This document shows, one piece after another, positions 26,900-35,950 of a DNA stretch of 64,000 nt (position 1 is its first letter; the number at the start of each line of letters is the position of its first letter). The stretch spans positions 62,001 through 126,000 of the forward strand of contig JAZOTM010000013.1 in NCBI GenBank assembly GCA_045657625.1. Reading direction: 5' to 3'. The DNA comes from JAZOTM01 sp045657625. GTDB lineage: Bacteria > Bacillota > Clostridia > Lachnospirales > Lachnospiraceae. The notes beneath the pieces are model-generated. The model was not told where the DNA came from and ran no database searches. It saw nothing but the letters and a program-made list of their open reading frames with translations. Position numbers and translations under genes: made by a program.

Positions 26900-29125
26900 T
26901 TAATTAGATGCCAATTTACGGTATTCCGTAGGCGTCATATTTTCCAATTTTCTAAAGTTTCTTGTGAAGGTATCGGTATTTGCATACCCGACTTCTTCTC
27001 CGATTTGCTTCACCGTCAACTTGGTACCAACCAGAATCTTTTTCGCCTCCTCAATCCGCTTATGATTGACATATTCCGCGATTCCCATGCCCAATTTTTC
27101 CTGAAACATAGGCGTTAATCTTTGTACAATCACGCCTACTTCTTCGCAGATCATGGACACATTCAAATTGGTATCCGATAAATGCATCTCAATATATTCA
27201 CAGGCCTCATCCACCTTGGGATAAGACACCGGTTCCTTTGCCACAGCTTCTGTAATTGCCGTAAAAGTCCTCTGGGCCAAATCCACCAATTCCGCAGCGG
27301 AATTGATTTCCAAAAATTCCTCTGCCATTTGAATTTTATTGATTTGATCATTCTCGATGGTATACACAGACTCTGCCAGAATACCGGTCAATGCCTGTAA
27401 ACGACTTTCTGCAGTTTTTACTCCAACTGCCCGATTTCGAATATGCTCTTGTACAATGGACTCCACCATGGCCGAAACTGCATCATATTTTTTCAACAAT
27501 AAGGTATGGAACAAGGTCTGTTCCTGCTTAAAAAAGTCTCCCGTCAACAACAAATCTCCATGTTCCTTCAAAATAACCCCTGAGATTAATTTCGATGGAT
27601 TTGCGATTGCCGTTGCATAATGCTCTAAGTCGTCCACTTCTAAAAAAGCGGTCTGCATTTCTTCCGGCTGATAAAATACTTCACTCATCGCCGCATGCAC
27701 ATCCACACCATACTCATCCAACAAAAAGGCGCTAATGCTTTCGCAGGCTGCCATGATTTCTCGTTCGAACTCCTCTGCCACGTTTCCATAAAACAATACA
27801 GAGAAATCATCTCCATCCATACAACAAAATGTAGAAAAAAGACTATGCTCCGTAAACTGTTTCAATGCCGACTCAAAAATAGTTCGCATTACCTGTCTGG
27901 TGTCTTCAATATGACTACTTACCAGGGCCACGTTATTGTTCGCCTTTAAGTAAAAACGTGTAGCATAATATTTCGTCTCCGGCACGGGTATTTCTAATGT
28001 TTCCATACGGGATAATATGGTTTTCTTCGGATATGGATTGTGAATCAAATCCCGGAACAACAGGGTTTTTTGCTCACTTTTTAATTCTTTTTCCGTGTCA
28101 CGATTCATCAAAAGTTTTTCTTTAATGTCCAACAGCAAAGACTGGTACGTTGCCGGTGGTTTTTCCGGATCCAGCGCTGTAATGATGGAGGATAATTGCT
28201 CATATCTTTCCGTGGAAACACGATACAACCACACAAACCCAAAGGCTGCTACCATCACCGCATAAAGCAAAAACAGCAATGCCATGACACGATATGGTTT
28301 GTAGTAATTCGCCTGTTCAATGGCTATCATATAGGTGTAATCATCCACCTCGGTAAAGAAACACTTTACTTTTTTTCCAAGAATTTCTTCTACTTCCTCT
28401 TCTGTCAGCGCATCGGTGGCTAAATCCTCTTCTGAAACCGGAAAGGAGGAAATAAACGTGTTTTCATTATAAAAACAGGCATATTGCGTTTCTAATCCAA
28501 AGATTGTATTGATAAATGTATCCAAATCCAAAATTGTAATCAGGTAACCATCAATCTCTCCATTGCTTTCACGCGTAGGTGAAATATTATAGGGTCCTTT
28601 GATCAACTGCATCACTATCATTTTCCATGTGGATTCTTCTACAGAAGATAGGAATTCTCCATCTATTCCATAACGAGATAAAATGGAATCCAACGAGGCC
28701 ATATCATAATAGGCTTCGTCCGAGTAAATATGATCACTTTGGTAGGAAATATAATAAATATGCTCAATATAGGAACTACTCTCCATGCGGATCGCAATTT
28801 GACGACAAATAGAGTCCGGATCATCATAGGAATAAATCAGCCCCGACACATTTCCCGTATTACTCAAATAAGTGAAATCCGATACCAGGGAGTTATCCAC
28901 CATTTCTGTTTCATGCATAATGGCTGTCGACATTTGTACGAACATATCCACAGTAGAAGTCGCTTTCCCTTGCATTTGTTCTAAGGTGATTCTATGCATC
29001 CCATAAAAAAGAGCAACGCAAAAAATCATCGGTACTAAAACTAACACGACGTACCGACGAATTTCATGCTTTAAATCCACCTGATGTTTAATATGTTTTA
29101 ATGATATTTTCTTTGTAAACTTCAT
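26900..29125 (-). CDS. Membrane-bound AraC-family sensor-regulator with extracellular Cache-like domain
   Basis: This product of about 741 residues has one helix near 30-50 (YVVLVLVPMIFCVALFYGM) and an extracellular sensor of about 230 residues. A second helix follows (MALLFLLYAVMVAAFGFVW), then a cytoplasmic linker region. A C-terminal AraC double helix-turn-helix ends with TVKQIGEEVGYANTDTFTRNFRKLENMTPTEYR. Such one-protein sensors (YesN/Reg-like with dCache) sense extracellular sugars and activate adjacent glycan genes, here plausibly GH31 and the upstream hydrolase and lipoprotein. I prefer the ATG at 29125 over a TTG six codons earlier, although neither has a strong ribosome binding site. 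Confidence 0.85.
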   Translation of the reverse strand: MKFTKKISLKHIKHQVDLKHEIRRYVVLVLVPMIFCVALFYGMHRITLEQMQGKATSTVDMFVQMSTAIMHETEMVDNSLVSDFTYLSNTGNVSGLIYSYDDPDSICRQIAIRMESSSYIEHIYYISYQSDHIYSDEAYYDMASLDSILSRYGIDGEFLSSVEESTWKMIVMQLIKGPYNISPTRESNGEIDGYLITILDLDTFINTIFGLETQYACFYNENTFISSFPVSEEDLATDALTEEEVEEILGKKVKCFFTEVDDYTYMIAIEQANYYKPYRVMALLFLLYAVMVAAFGFVWLYRVSTERYEQLSSIITALDPEKPPATYQSLLLDIKEKLLMNRDTEKELKSEQKTLLFRDLIHNPYPKKTILSRMETLEIPVPETKYYATRFYLKANNNVALVSSHIEDTRQVMRTIFESALKQFTEHSLFSTFCCMDGDDFSVLFYGNVAEEFEREIMAACESISAFLLDEYGVDVHAAMSEVFYQPEEMQTAFLEVDDLEHYATAIANPSKLISGVILKEHGDLLLTGDFFKQEQTLFHTLLLKKYDAVSAMVESIVQEHIRNRAVGVKTAESRLQALTGILAESVYTIENDQINKIQMAEEFLEINSAAELVDLAQRTFTAITEAVAKEPVSYPKVDEACEYIEMHLSDTNLNVSMICEEVGVIVQRLTPMFQEKLGMGIAEYVNHKRIEEAKKILVGTKLTVKQIGEEVGYANTDTFTRNFRKLENMTPTEYRKLASN

Positions 29126-29157
29126 AATTCTATTATAATTCAAATTCAGAATTTACG

Positions 29158-30312
29158 TCATTTATTTATGGTCTGACAGAGTAACCATTTTCTTACTTCT
29201 TCAAACTCATATACAAATGGCCAAGTGCACATATGATTGGAACCACCAGTATCCGCTACCCCATCCGGTACCACAGAATGATTTACAAATACCGTAAGTT
29301 TCACTTGTTCTTCTCCATCTGCCGCCTTCTGAAAAGCCTTTTGCATTTCTTCCTTGGTCACCTTTGCATCCCAAAAATATTCTGCCACAGAGACTCCCTG
29401 TTCCTTTATCCGCTTTGCAGCCTCTGTCATACAAGGATAGGATTTGATATCTCCATCGGATGCCATCATCCAAACATGGCTGTTTTTACAACCCTGTACC
29501 ACCTTATCAAAATCCCAATGTCCACCCAGCAATAAGGCTCCGGCAAAACGCCCCGGATACCGCTGCAACAATTCAAACGAAGACATGGCTCCTTGAGAAC
29601 CACCAACTAAAGTCATTTTTTTCTCATCTACGGACTCCCTGGCAATCACATCCTGCAGAATTTTCATCAAATCCTCAAATTCCTCTGCACAGGTATAATC
29701 ATCTGATACAAAGGGAATTCGTTCCGGAACTTGTAATGCTAATACATAACAGGGGAACTTCTCCTGAAACCTTTCCTCCACAAATCCCGTGGCTCCCTTT
29801 CCATGAAAAAGAGCAAGTTTTGGATTACTTCCATTTACAGATGCATCCGGAATAAATATCACCAACGGATACTTTTTATCTTTTTCTATATTTACAGGTC
29901 GATACAAATTGTAATACAGTCCGTAAGCCCTTCCACTTTCGAATACATCCACATTTTTATGGTGCTGTCTTACAATTGGAATCTTGCTTCCATCTATTTC
30001 CACTTCTGTATTCGGTTCTCTTGTAAATTTCAGAGGCATAAACAATGCCGGACTGAAGGGCTGGCCGGCTACAGGTTTTTTCCCTGTAGCCTCGTCAGTA
30101 TAAACAACATTTGCCAGTTCTTCTTCTATGGAAAGTTTTAGAACTACCTGATTGTCCTCCTGTGACACATGGGTGATAGTCCGATGTTCCACAAGCATGT
30201 TTTTTTGCATTACGCGCTTTGCTTCCTCTGCATTCTCACAAAAGATTCTTATTTCATCGTATTTTTGTCCATCTCGATAGGGATGAGACCAAATTTCAGC
30301 GTAGTATTCCAT
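29158..30312 (-). CDS. Alpha/beta-hydrolase, prolyl-oligopeptidase/feruloyl-esterase-like
   Basis: The 384-residue protein has an N-terminal extension of about 120 residues, then a hydrolase core: LVIFIPDASVNG (oxyanion strand), LVGGSQGAMSS with the nucleophile Ser (GxSxG, about residue 235), and a late GGSNHMCTW where the catalytic His is likely. Proteins of this layout are often annotated as esterase/PHB depolymerase-like and sit in glycan loci, where they may remove acyl groups. There is no signal peptide. It is encoded 13 bp after the large lipoprotein and 32 bp before the AraC sensor, in one operon. Confidence 0.7.
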   Translation of the reverse strand: MEYYAEIWSHPYRDGQKYDEIRIFCENAEEAKRVMQKNMLVEHRTITHVSQEDNQVVLKLSIEEELANVVYTDEATGKKPVAGQPFSPALFMPLKFTREPNTEVEIDGSKIPIVRQHHKNVDVFESGRAYGLYYNLYRPVNIEKDKKYPLVIFIPDASVNGSNPKLALFHGKGATGFVEERFQEKFPCYVLALQVPERIPFVSDDYTCAEEFEDLMKILQDVIARESVDEKKMTLVGGSQGAMSSFELLQRYPGRFAGALLLGGHWDFDKVVQGCKNSHVWMMASDGDIKSYPCMTEAAKRIKEQGVSVAEYFWDAKVTKEEMQKAFQKAADGEEQVKLTVFVNHSVVPDGVADTGGSNHMCTWPFVYEFEEVRKWLLCQTINK

Positions 30313-30325
30313 AAAGCTCCTCTTA

Positions 30326-32050
30326 CTATTCTTCTATCCAGCCTTCATTGTTGAAGTATAAATATGCCCAATTCTGATGTGCCATCCAAGTCATCATAGA
30401 ATCAGAAAACGCATAACCCGGAGCTGCTTCTCCAATTTCTGCAGGATTTTTCACCAATTGGCCTGCGGAAATATTTGCTTCAAAATGATAGGTTTCTCCT
30501 TCGTATTCCACATCAACGCCTGCCACATTGGTAACAAACAAAGTATGACCATTGACCTGTGCATTGGCCAAATTCTTTTCATCCCCATATGCATAAACAG
30601 TCGCTTCTTCTTTATCTGTGGTGACGCGATAGGTACCATCACTTTCTTCTACCAAATACAAAGCCTTGGAGTCTTCCTCTCCGTCCTCATTTCCGCCAGG
30701 ACCCTGCTGGCTTTCCCCATAAGAGAAGTAATATTCTGCCTTTGAGGTATCGATGATTTCAGAAACATCTTTCTCTTCGATATCTGCAATTCCGTTAATC
30801 GCAACTGTGGTTACAGTTTTTCCCTCCAGATCCAAACCGCCACCCATCTGATAACTATATGCATAAACAGAAGCAATTTCGTATTCTTCTGTTAAATCTT
30901 CATTGTATCCATCCACTTTGGAAGATTTTACGGATACTTCCAAGGTGGTATAAACCGGAGTCATTGCCCAGTTTACATAGTTAATAGAAATCTGTGTCTG
31001 ATTTTCCTCGGAGTAAACCTTGTAATCTCCATTTGGAATTTCCATTCCATTTTCTTCTAAAATTTCCGTACCGGTATTTTCCTCTAATACCAATTCATCT
31101 CCATATTGACTCTTTAAGGTCAAAGTCACATCCTGTGCACTTAATGCAGAAGCATCTACATCCTCCGGCCACAAGATATAAAGATCGTCTGTTGTGTAGT
31201 CACAAAAAACCGGTTTCTCATTCTCTTCGTTGCCGTATACCCAGGAGAATACCGGTGTGTCTCCGCTCTCTTCTGTCCCGGTATACGCTTTTTCTTCTGC
31301 ATCCGGTAACCCATCGAATCCGGTTAGCATGGCATTGTCAAACATACCAACGCCCCAAGTACTTTCTGATGCTCCATTCGGAGAATGCAACGAATCAAAC
31401 ATACGGCCATAAATATAAACCTCTGTACGAAAATCCACATCTGCCACCGGTTCTCCGTCATAGGTAATTCCGCTGACTGACATATTAAAAATATAGTGAC
31501 CATTTCCATCGCCACCCTGGCAGCTCCATTCCACACCGCCTTCTTCTACAGGATAATCATATTGATTCCATTCCAAATCCCCCTCTTGCAACGTATAGGT
31601 AATCACCCCATCTTCAACCGTTGCGCGATCTGCGAACTGATTACCGGAAAAAATCAAATCACTGACAAGATATCCGTCACCATCCTGCAATGTCACCTCT
31701 GCATTGGATAAATCAATTTTTGCATCATCAATGGCATCGTCGCTCTCTAAGATAAGCTGTACCCCTTCTTCATAAGACACCTGGGTACCTTCCACGCTTA
31801 AATCTTCATCAATATACTTTTTGATCGTTGTAAAAGGATAATTTTCTTTTTCATTGAAATCCACCTTTGCGGATCCATAAACCTCCCCTTCTACGGTTAC
31901 TGCAATTCCCTCTGCATTTTCTGTAACCAAAGCCGCGCTTTGCTCTGTATCGCCGCTTGATACCGCTTCTCCGGTTCCACAGGCCATCATACTTCCTGCC
32001 ATCAACATGCTCACTGCCATGCTGATGCCTCTTTTTGTTTTTACTTTCAC
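30326..32050 (-). CDS. Large lipoprotein of unknown function
   Basis: This 574-residue acidic protein has a signal peptide ending in SMMAC (Cys24). The mature part is beta-rich, with repeated strands such as GVITYTLQEGDLEWNQYDYP and VTLTLKSQYGDELVLEEN that suggest several immunoglobulin-like or calycin-like sandwich domains. It probably sits on the outer face of the membrane and may bind a polysaccharide or participate in the downstream esterase/AraC operon. I recognise no catalytic motif. Confidence 0.65.
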   Translation of the reverse strand: MKVKTKRGISMAVSMLMAGSMMACGTGEAVSSGDTEQSAALVTENAEGIAVTVEGEVYGSAKVDFNEKENYPFTTIKKYIDEDLSVEGTQVSYEEGVQLILESDDAIDDAKIDLSNAEVTLQDGDGYLVSDLIFSGNQFADRATVEDGVITYTLQEGDLEWNQYDYPVEEGGVEWSCQGGDGNGHYIFNMSVSGITYDGEPVADVDFRTEVYIYGRMFDSLHSPNGASESTWGVGMFDNAMLTGFDGLPDAEEKAYTGTEESGDTPVFSWVYGNEENEKPVFCDYTTDDLYILWPEDVDASALSAQDVTLTLKSQYGDELVLEENTGTEILEENGMEIPNGDYKVYSEENQTQISINYVNWAMTPVYTTLEVSVKSSKVDGYNEDLTEEYEIASVYAYSYQMGGGLDLEGKTVTTVAINGIADIEEKDVSEIIDTSKAEYYFSYGESQQGPGGNEDGEEDSKALYLVEESDGTYRVTTDKEEATVYAYGDEKNLANAQVNGHTLFVTNVAGVDVEYEGETYHFEANISAGQLVKNPAEIGEAAPGYAFSDSMMTWMAHQNWAYLYFNNEGWIEE

Positions 32051-32067
32051 ACCATATCCTCCTCTTT

Positions 32068-32481
32068 TTATGCAATTTCCTTCAAAATTGCTTGATAAAG
32101 ACTGTAGGTAGATGCTACGGATTCATAATTCAAAACCATCTTCTTTTCTTTCGTTTCGATAATAATCCAGGCCTTAATAGTGGGACTAATTATCATTTCA
32201 TACTCTGATAACGCTTCGTTTTTCCAAATCCCCCATTTTAACTTTTCGCCATCGTATCCCTGTTCTAAAGTCCCATAGGAAAATTCTTCCACGTAGGAAA
32301 TATCTTCAATTTCCCCATAGATGATTTCCAGTTCAAACTCATCCGCTGCTTCTATGGTGAGCCCCTGTTCGGAAGTGGATACGTGAATACTCTTGGTGGG
32401 TTTCAAAAAAACAGCCAATACCCCAATCATCAAAATCCATAATAGGCTGTATTTTATCCAAGAAAATTTCTTTTTTTCCAT
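32068..32481 (-). CDS. Small membrane-anchored protein, PH-like fold possible
   Basis: This 137-residue protein has one N-terminal helix (YSLLWILMIGVLAVFL) and an extracellular domain of about 100 residues. The strand pattern (IHVSTSEQGLTIEA, FELEIIYGEIEDISYVEEF, TKEKKMVLNYESVASTYSLYQAIL) resembles bacterial pleckstrin-like domains. It is the first gene of the operon that continues into the large lipoprotein, 17 bp away, with a GGAGGGAG ribosome binding site. Function unknown. Confidence 0.6.
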   Translation of the reverse strand: MEKKKFSWIKYSLLWILMIGVLAVFLKPTKSIHVSTSEQGLTIEAADEFELEIIYGEIEDISYVEEFSYGTLEQGYDGEKLKWGIWKNEALSEYEMIISPTIKAWIIIETKEKKMVLNYESVASTYSLYQAILKEIA

Positions 32482-32564
32482 GACATCTCCCTCCTATAAG
32501 AAGTTTAACGCCGACTTTCTTTCCGGAATACCTGGCAATCTTTCCAAATGCCTTGAATTTATAA

Positions 32565-32601
32565 AAAAGAAAGACCTCGCTTCATTACTGAAGCGAGGTC
32601 T
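32565..32601 (-). terminator. Terminator of the chalcone-isomerase/VOR operon
   Basis: AGACCTCGCTTCA (32572-32584) pairs perfectly with TGAAGCGAGGTCT (32589-32601) around a TTAC loop. On the minus strand it is followed by a T-rich run. It lies 20 bp past the last gene of the operon that begins at 42173. Confidence 0.88.
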
Positions 32602-32620
32602 CGTCCCCGTAAAAAACCCT

Positions 32621-33094
32621 TTATGCTGCTTTTCCGTCTGCCTTTGCTGCTGCGCCCTGAGCAATCGGGATGAAAATCATGGCTACAACAAAGCACAAAA
32701 TATACATAGGAATAAATGTTCCAAGGAATGCAAATAAGAAGATTGGGAATGGCTGACCAGCGAAAAGCTGTACATTCACAAAGTTCATAGCAAGACCAAT
32801 AATGACTACGAAAATTAAAACTACAGGAACATTACCTAAAATTCTTCCGGGAACACTTTCCGGATTCACTTTGAATAAAGTTGGGAACTTCATTGCAATA
32901 AGCGGGATTGGGAATACTGCATTTACGATGCAAGCCAATACAAATCCGATGCAAATGTTCACAAGAAGTGCAGGAGTCAATAAATTCGCTGCATTTCCGG
33001 AAAAAATCATACCACCAATGGACATTGCTGTCGCAAGTGGGATATTCATTACTAAATTAAATACTACAAAAAATTTTAAACTTGGTTTTTCCAT
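32621..33094 (-). CDS. Small four-helix membrane protein (DUF2798-like)
   Basis: This 157-residue hydrophobic protein has about four helices, with a Lys-Phe-Phe start and Asn-rich first helix (KFFVVFNLVMNIPLATAMS). It shares a loose pattern with the 34265-34699 protein: N-terminal KFF, then NxxMNxxxA, small-residue helices and an Ala/Lys-rich tail. The two genes flank the flavodoxin-like reductase, and an OFA transporter follows upstream, so a role in transport or membrane anchoring of the pathway is possible. The DUF2798 assignment is from memory and uncertain. A separate leader with an inverted repeat precedes it. Confidence 0.55.
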   Translation of the reverse strand: MEKPSLKFFVVFNLVMNIPLATAMSIGGMIFSGNAANLLTPALLVNICIGFVLACIVNAVFPIPLIAMKFPTLFKVNPESVPGRILGNVPVVLIFVVIIGLAMNFVNVQLFAGQPFPIFLFAFLGTFIPMYILCFVVAMIFIPIAQGAAAKADGKAA

Positions 33095-33124
33095 TTTCCA
33101 AATCTCCTTTACATATGACAGTTA

Positions 33125-33166
33125 CTGAAACTGTTACAAAATCAACATATTCTGCAACAGTTTCAG
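33125..33166 (-). promoter_or_regulatory. Leader inverted repeat before the last operon gene
   Basis: CTGAAACTGTT (33125-33135) and AACAGTTTCAG (33156-33166) are perfect complements separated by 20 bp, 31 bp upstream of the 33094 start. It could be an operator or an RNA hairpin that protects the processed 3' transcript. Confidence 0.55.
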
Positions 33167-33247
33167 CCGTTCTACCTCAAGGAGGGTTGTATAACTTCCC
33201 CCTATAATACAAGCAACTAAGCTGCTAAAACCTTTTTTTCCAAAAAA

Positions 33248-34192
33248 TTAAGCATTTTTGGATGGGCTTGGTGTAGGAGCAACTACACTTGTGTAATGCT
33301 CTTTTCTAGCCTTAAACTCAGGATCCTTGAATAAGTTCATAAGTCTTCCTTCGTTTGCGAAGATATCATCTCCGTGTAATTTCTTTCCGGAAATTGTATC
33401 ATGAGCTTTGTGCTCATCTTCCGGAGCGAATTTGAACTTGAATGCACCGTCAACGATTTCCAAAGTTCCTTCCAAACCACAAAGTTCGCATACGCAATCT
33501 GTAGTTCCCGGGAAGATATAGAAGTTGTTTCCGTTACAGTGAGGACAAGCACCTTCTTTGCCCTTCCATGTAGCATTCTCGATGTCCTTAGCAGCTTCTA
33601 CAAGGTTTGCACCGATTTCCTGCATACGTGCTACCTTGTCATCCTGCATGATAACGTCCTTAGACCAAGAGAAGTAATCGTTGTCGATAACCTTCCAAGC
33701 CGGGCTCATAGCGAGCATAGCGTGATCTGTTTCAACACGGCAAGCCCAGTCAGATCCACCGATACCTACGAAAGAGATAGCTCTCTTCTTTAAGTATTTC
33801 TCCGGTAATCCTTCCTTACCCTGCTCCTTTAATTTTCCATCAGCCATGAACATCATTCCGATATCATGTCCAGGACCCATTCTGTCGCAAAGTACGTGGA
33901 ATAATCCAGATCCGCCTGACTCATAAATTGGGTCTACGATAAGGATTCCGTCTGCATCACACATCTTATCAAATAATGCAGCGAAGTCATCTCTCTGAGA
34001 ACATACCATTCCTTTACCCATTACAAGACCACGTGAGCAAGCTACGCATCCTGTACAATATTTGATGTCCCAATCAAATACATGGATAAATTCAATTTCT
34101 GCTCCCATTTCCTTTGCCTTCTCTAGGGCTACGCGGCACATTGTATCATTGTTACCATTTCTTGTTCCGCATGAAAGTCCTAAAATCTTCAT
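33248..34192 (-). CDS. Flavodoxin-fold FMN reductase with C-terminal zinc ribbon (candidate flavone ene-reductase)
   Basis: Residues 1-205 form an NADPH-dependent FMN reductase/flavodoxin-like fold: MKILGLSCGTRNGNND phosphate loop, then YCTGCVACSRGLVMGKGMVCSQRDDF, typical of iron-sulfur flavoprotein-like members, then VDPIYESGGSGLFHVLCDRMG. Residues about 214-235 have CPHCNG and CVCELCG, a four-Cys zinc ribbon, followed by a charged tail. The gut flavone reductase FLR described from Flavonifractor belongs, as I recall, to this flavodoxin-like superfamily, and the operon contains a chalcone isomerase homolog, so reduction of a flavone/flavonol C2-C3 bond is a specific hypothesis. A generic quinone or FMN reductase is the alternative. 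An AGGAGG site precedes the ATG. Confidence 0.7.
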   Translation of the reverse strand: MKILGLSCGTRNGNNDTMCRVALEKAKEMGAEIEFIHVFDWDIKYCTGCVACSRGLVMGKGMVCSQRDDFAALFDKMCDADGILIVDPIYESGGSGLFHVLCDRMGPGHDIGMMFMADGKLKEQGKEGLPEKYLKKRAISFVGIGGSDWACRVETDHAMLAMSPAWKVIDNDYFSWSKDVIMQDDKVARMQEIGANLVEAAKDIENATWKGKEGACPHCNGNNFYIFPGTTDCVCELCGLEGTLEIVDGAFKFKFAPEDEHKAHDTISGKKLHGDDIFANEGRLMNLFKDPEFKARKEHYTSVVAPTPSPSKNA

Positions 34193-34264
34193 ATCAAAAC
34201 CTCCTAAAAAAAATGTTTCATTATTAGTTTCTTTTCATAGCTCGTCGAGCTTAACTAATCAAAA

Positions 34265-34699
34265 TTAATTATTTCCATATACGAGTTTCGTAACCGGTAT
34301 TTCTATTACGAGACTTGTAATGAGACCAACTAAATGTAAAATCGGATAAGTGGAAAACCAAGCCGCAATGAGCCCTGTTCCAACACCTACATTTATGATG
34401 GCCATACCAAAACTCACTATGGTCACATAGATGGCATTCACAATGAAATTTCTTGCCAACATTTCCAAAAAAGTACCTTTTTTTGTTTTACATACTTTTT
34501 CAGAAAACCATGGACCAATCAACCCCATAGGAATCATAATTGCTGCAACCGTGTTGATTGTAAATGCACAGCAGCAACCGCGTACCCAGCCGGCAAGTGT
34601 ATCACCGCCAGCCAGGATTGTCGCTGTTGTATTCACGGAGAGCGCCATGCAAACATTAATTATGACGTTCCATCTAAAAAATTTAACTTTGTCTTCCAT
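34265..34699 (-). CDS. Small four-helix membrane protein (DUF2798-like)
   Basis: This 144-residue protein has about four hydrophobic helices and begins MEDKVKFFRWNVIINVCMALS. It ends with a helix pair around HLVGLITSLVIEIPVTKLVYGN. Its pattern is similar to the protein at 32621. Its start is only 3 bp after the stop of the OFA transporter gene, so the two are translationally coupled, which favours a transporter accessory role. Uncharacterised. Confidence 0.55.
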   Translation of the reverse strand: MEDKVKFFRWNVIINVCMALSVNTTATILAGGDTLAGWVRGCCCAFTINTVAAIMIPMGLIGPWFSEKVCKTKKGTFLEMLARNFIVNAIYVTIVSFGMAIINVGVGTGLIAAWFSTYPILHLVGLITSLVIEIPVTKLVYGNN

Positions 34700-34702
34700 A
34701 CT

Positions 34703-35917
34703 TTATTTTCCCTTCGCAGGTCTCTTGATTAATAAAGTACAAACCGTAGCAATCGCAATTGCTGCAATCATGATCAAAAAGATGCTTACATAAGAACCCT
34801 GTTTATCATAGATTGCTCCTGCCAATGTTCCACCGAAGGAAGCAAATAACAGGTTTAAGTTGATAATGGAGAAGTTTACCGGGTAATTCTTTACTCCGTA
34901 AAAATCCATTATGTATGCAGAGTTGGTAGGTGTAACACCGCCGTAAGACAAACCAAAGAAAATAAATCCTACGATTACAAGTGCCAAACTCTGTCCATTT
35001 AATCCTGCAATTGTAATAAATACAGAGATTAAGTAAAGTACGTTATTGGTAAGCATGGTCTTTCTCTGACCCAAACGATCATAAAGTCCACCAAAAATAA
35101 CTCTTCCGATTCCGTTAAATACAGAAATCAAACCTACAATTGTAGCAATGGTTCCTGCTGCAAGGTTTGGAGCACTTTCTGTAACGATTCCGCTGGCCTG
35201 TGCAATCAATGCAAGAGCTGCGGCGCTCATAAGTACGGCCCAAACAAAGTAGAACCAGAAGCTCGCTTTCTTAACCATTTCGCCTGTGGTGTAATCTTCA
35301 CCCTTGGAAGCAGAAGTGGTCTCGACAGCCGGTGCATATTCCTTTACTTCTTCTTCTGTAGGTTTACGAATAATCTGTCCACAAACCAAAATAACAACTG
35401 CAACGATAAATCCAAGTGCACGGAACTCAGCTCTCCATGTATAAGTTGCAAGAAGTGCTGTGTAAACTTTTCCGATGATAAAAGCACCGATTCCGAATCC
35501 CATTAAAAGAATTCCGGAAATCAATCCCTTCTTATCCGGGAACCATTTTGTGACACTTCCCATAACTGTGTTGTAGGAAAAACCTGCTCCAAGTCCTGCC
35601 AATACACCAAAACCAAGGTATAAAACAGGCAAGGACTGCATAACACTTACCAATATAAAACCGATTAAAAAGAATGCGGCAGATGCACAAAAGATAAAAC
35701 GTTCTTTTATCTTTCCCGCTACCAGACCTGCAATCAATCCTCCTAAACAGAAGAAACTCATTGCCAGAGTAAAGGTCAAAGATAAAGCACCTTTACTCCA
35801 GTCTGTAAATTCTGCTGCAAAGGGGCTGGAAAGTACACTCCATGCATAAATCAAACCTGCAAAAAGTAATACTACAACTCCTAATACGGCATATACCCAT
35901 CTATTCAATTTGTTCAT
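34703..35917 (-). CDS. OFA-family major facilitator (oxalate/formate antiporter type)
   Basis: The 404-residue protein has 12 predicted helices and the OFA start NRWVYAVLGVVVLLFAGLIYAWSVLSSPF. The MFS loop 2-3 region and the GAGFSYNTVMGSVTKWFPDKKGLISGILLMGFGIGA stretch are family hallmarks. OFA members exchange small organic acids. In this operon it could export the acids made by Buk or import an aromatic/organic acid. It follows buk by 33 bp and precedes a small membrane protein by 3 bp. Confidence 0.85.
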   Translation of the reverse strand: MNKLNRWVYAVLGVVVLLFAGLIYAWSVLSSPFAAEFTDWSKGALSLTFTLAMSFFCLGGLIAGLVAGKIKERFIFCASAAFFLIGFILVSVMQSLPVLYLGFGVLAGLGAGFSYNTVMGSVTKWFPDKKGLISGILLMGFGIGAFIIGKVYTALLATYTWRAEFRALGFIVAVVILVCGQIIRKPTEEEVKEYAPAVETTSASKGEDYTTGEMVKKASFWFYFVWAVLMSAAALALIAQASGIVTESAPNLAAGTIATIVGLISVFNGIGRVIFGGLYDRLGQRKTMLTNNVLYLISVFITIAGLNGQSLALVIVGFIFFGLSYGGVTPTNSAYIMDFYGVKNYPVNFSIINLNLLFASFGGTLAGAIYDKQGSYVSIFLIMIAAIAIATVCTLLIKRPAKGK

Positions 35918-35950
35918 TTTATTTACTCCAACTCTTAATCATTTGCCTAT

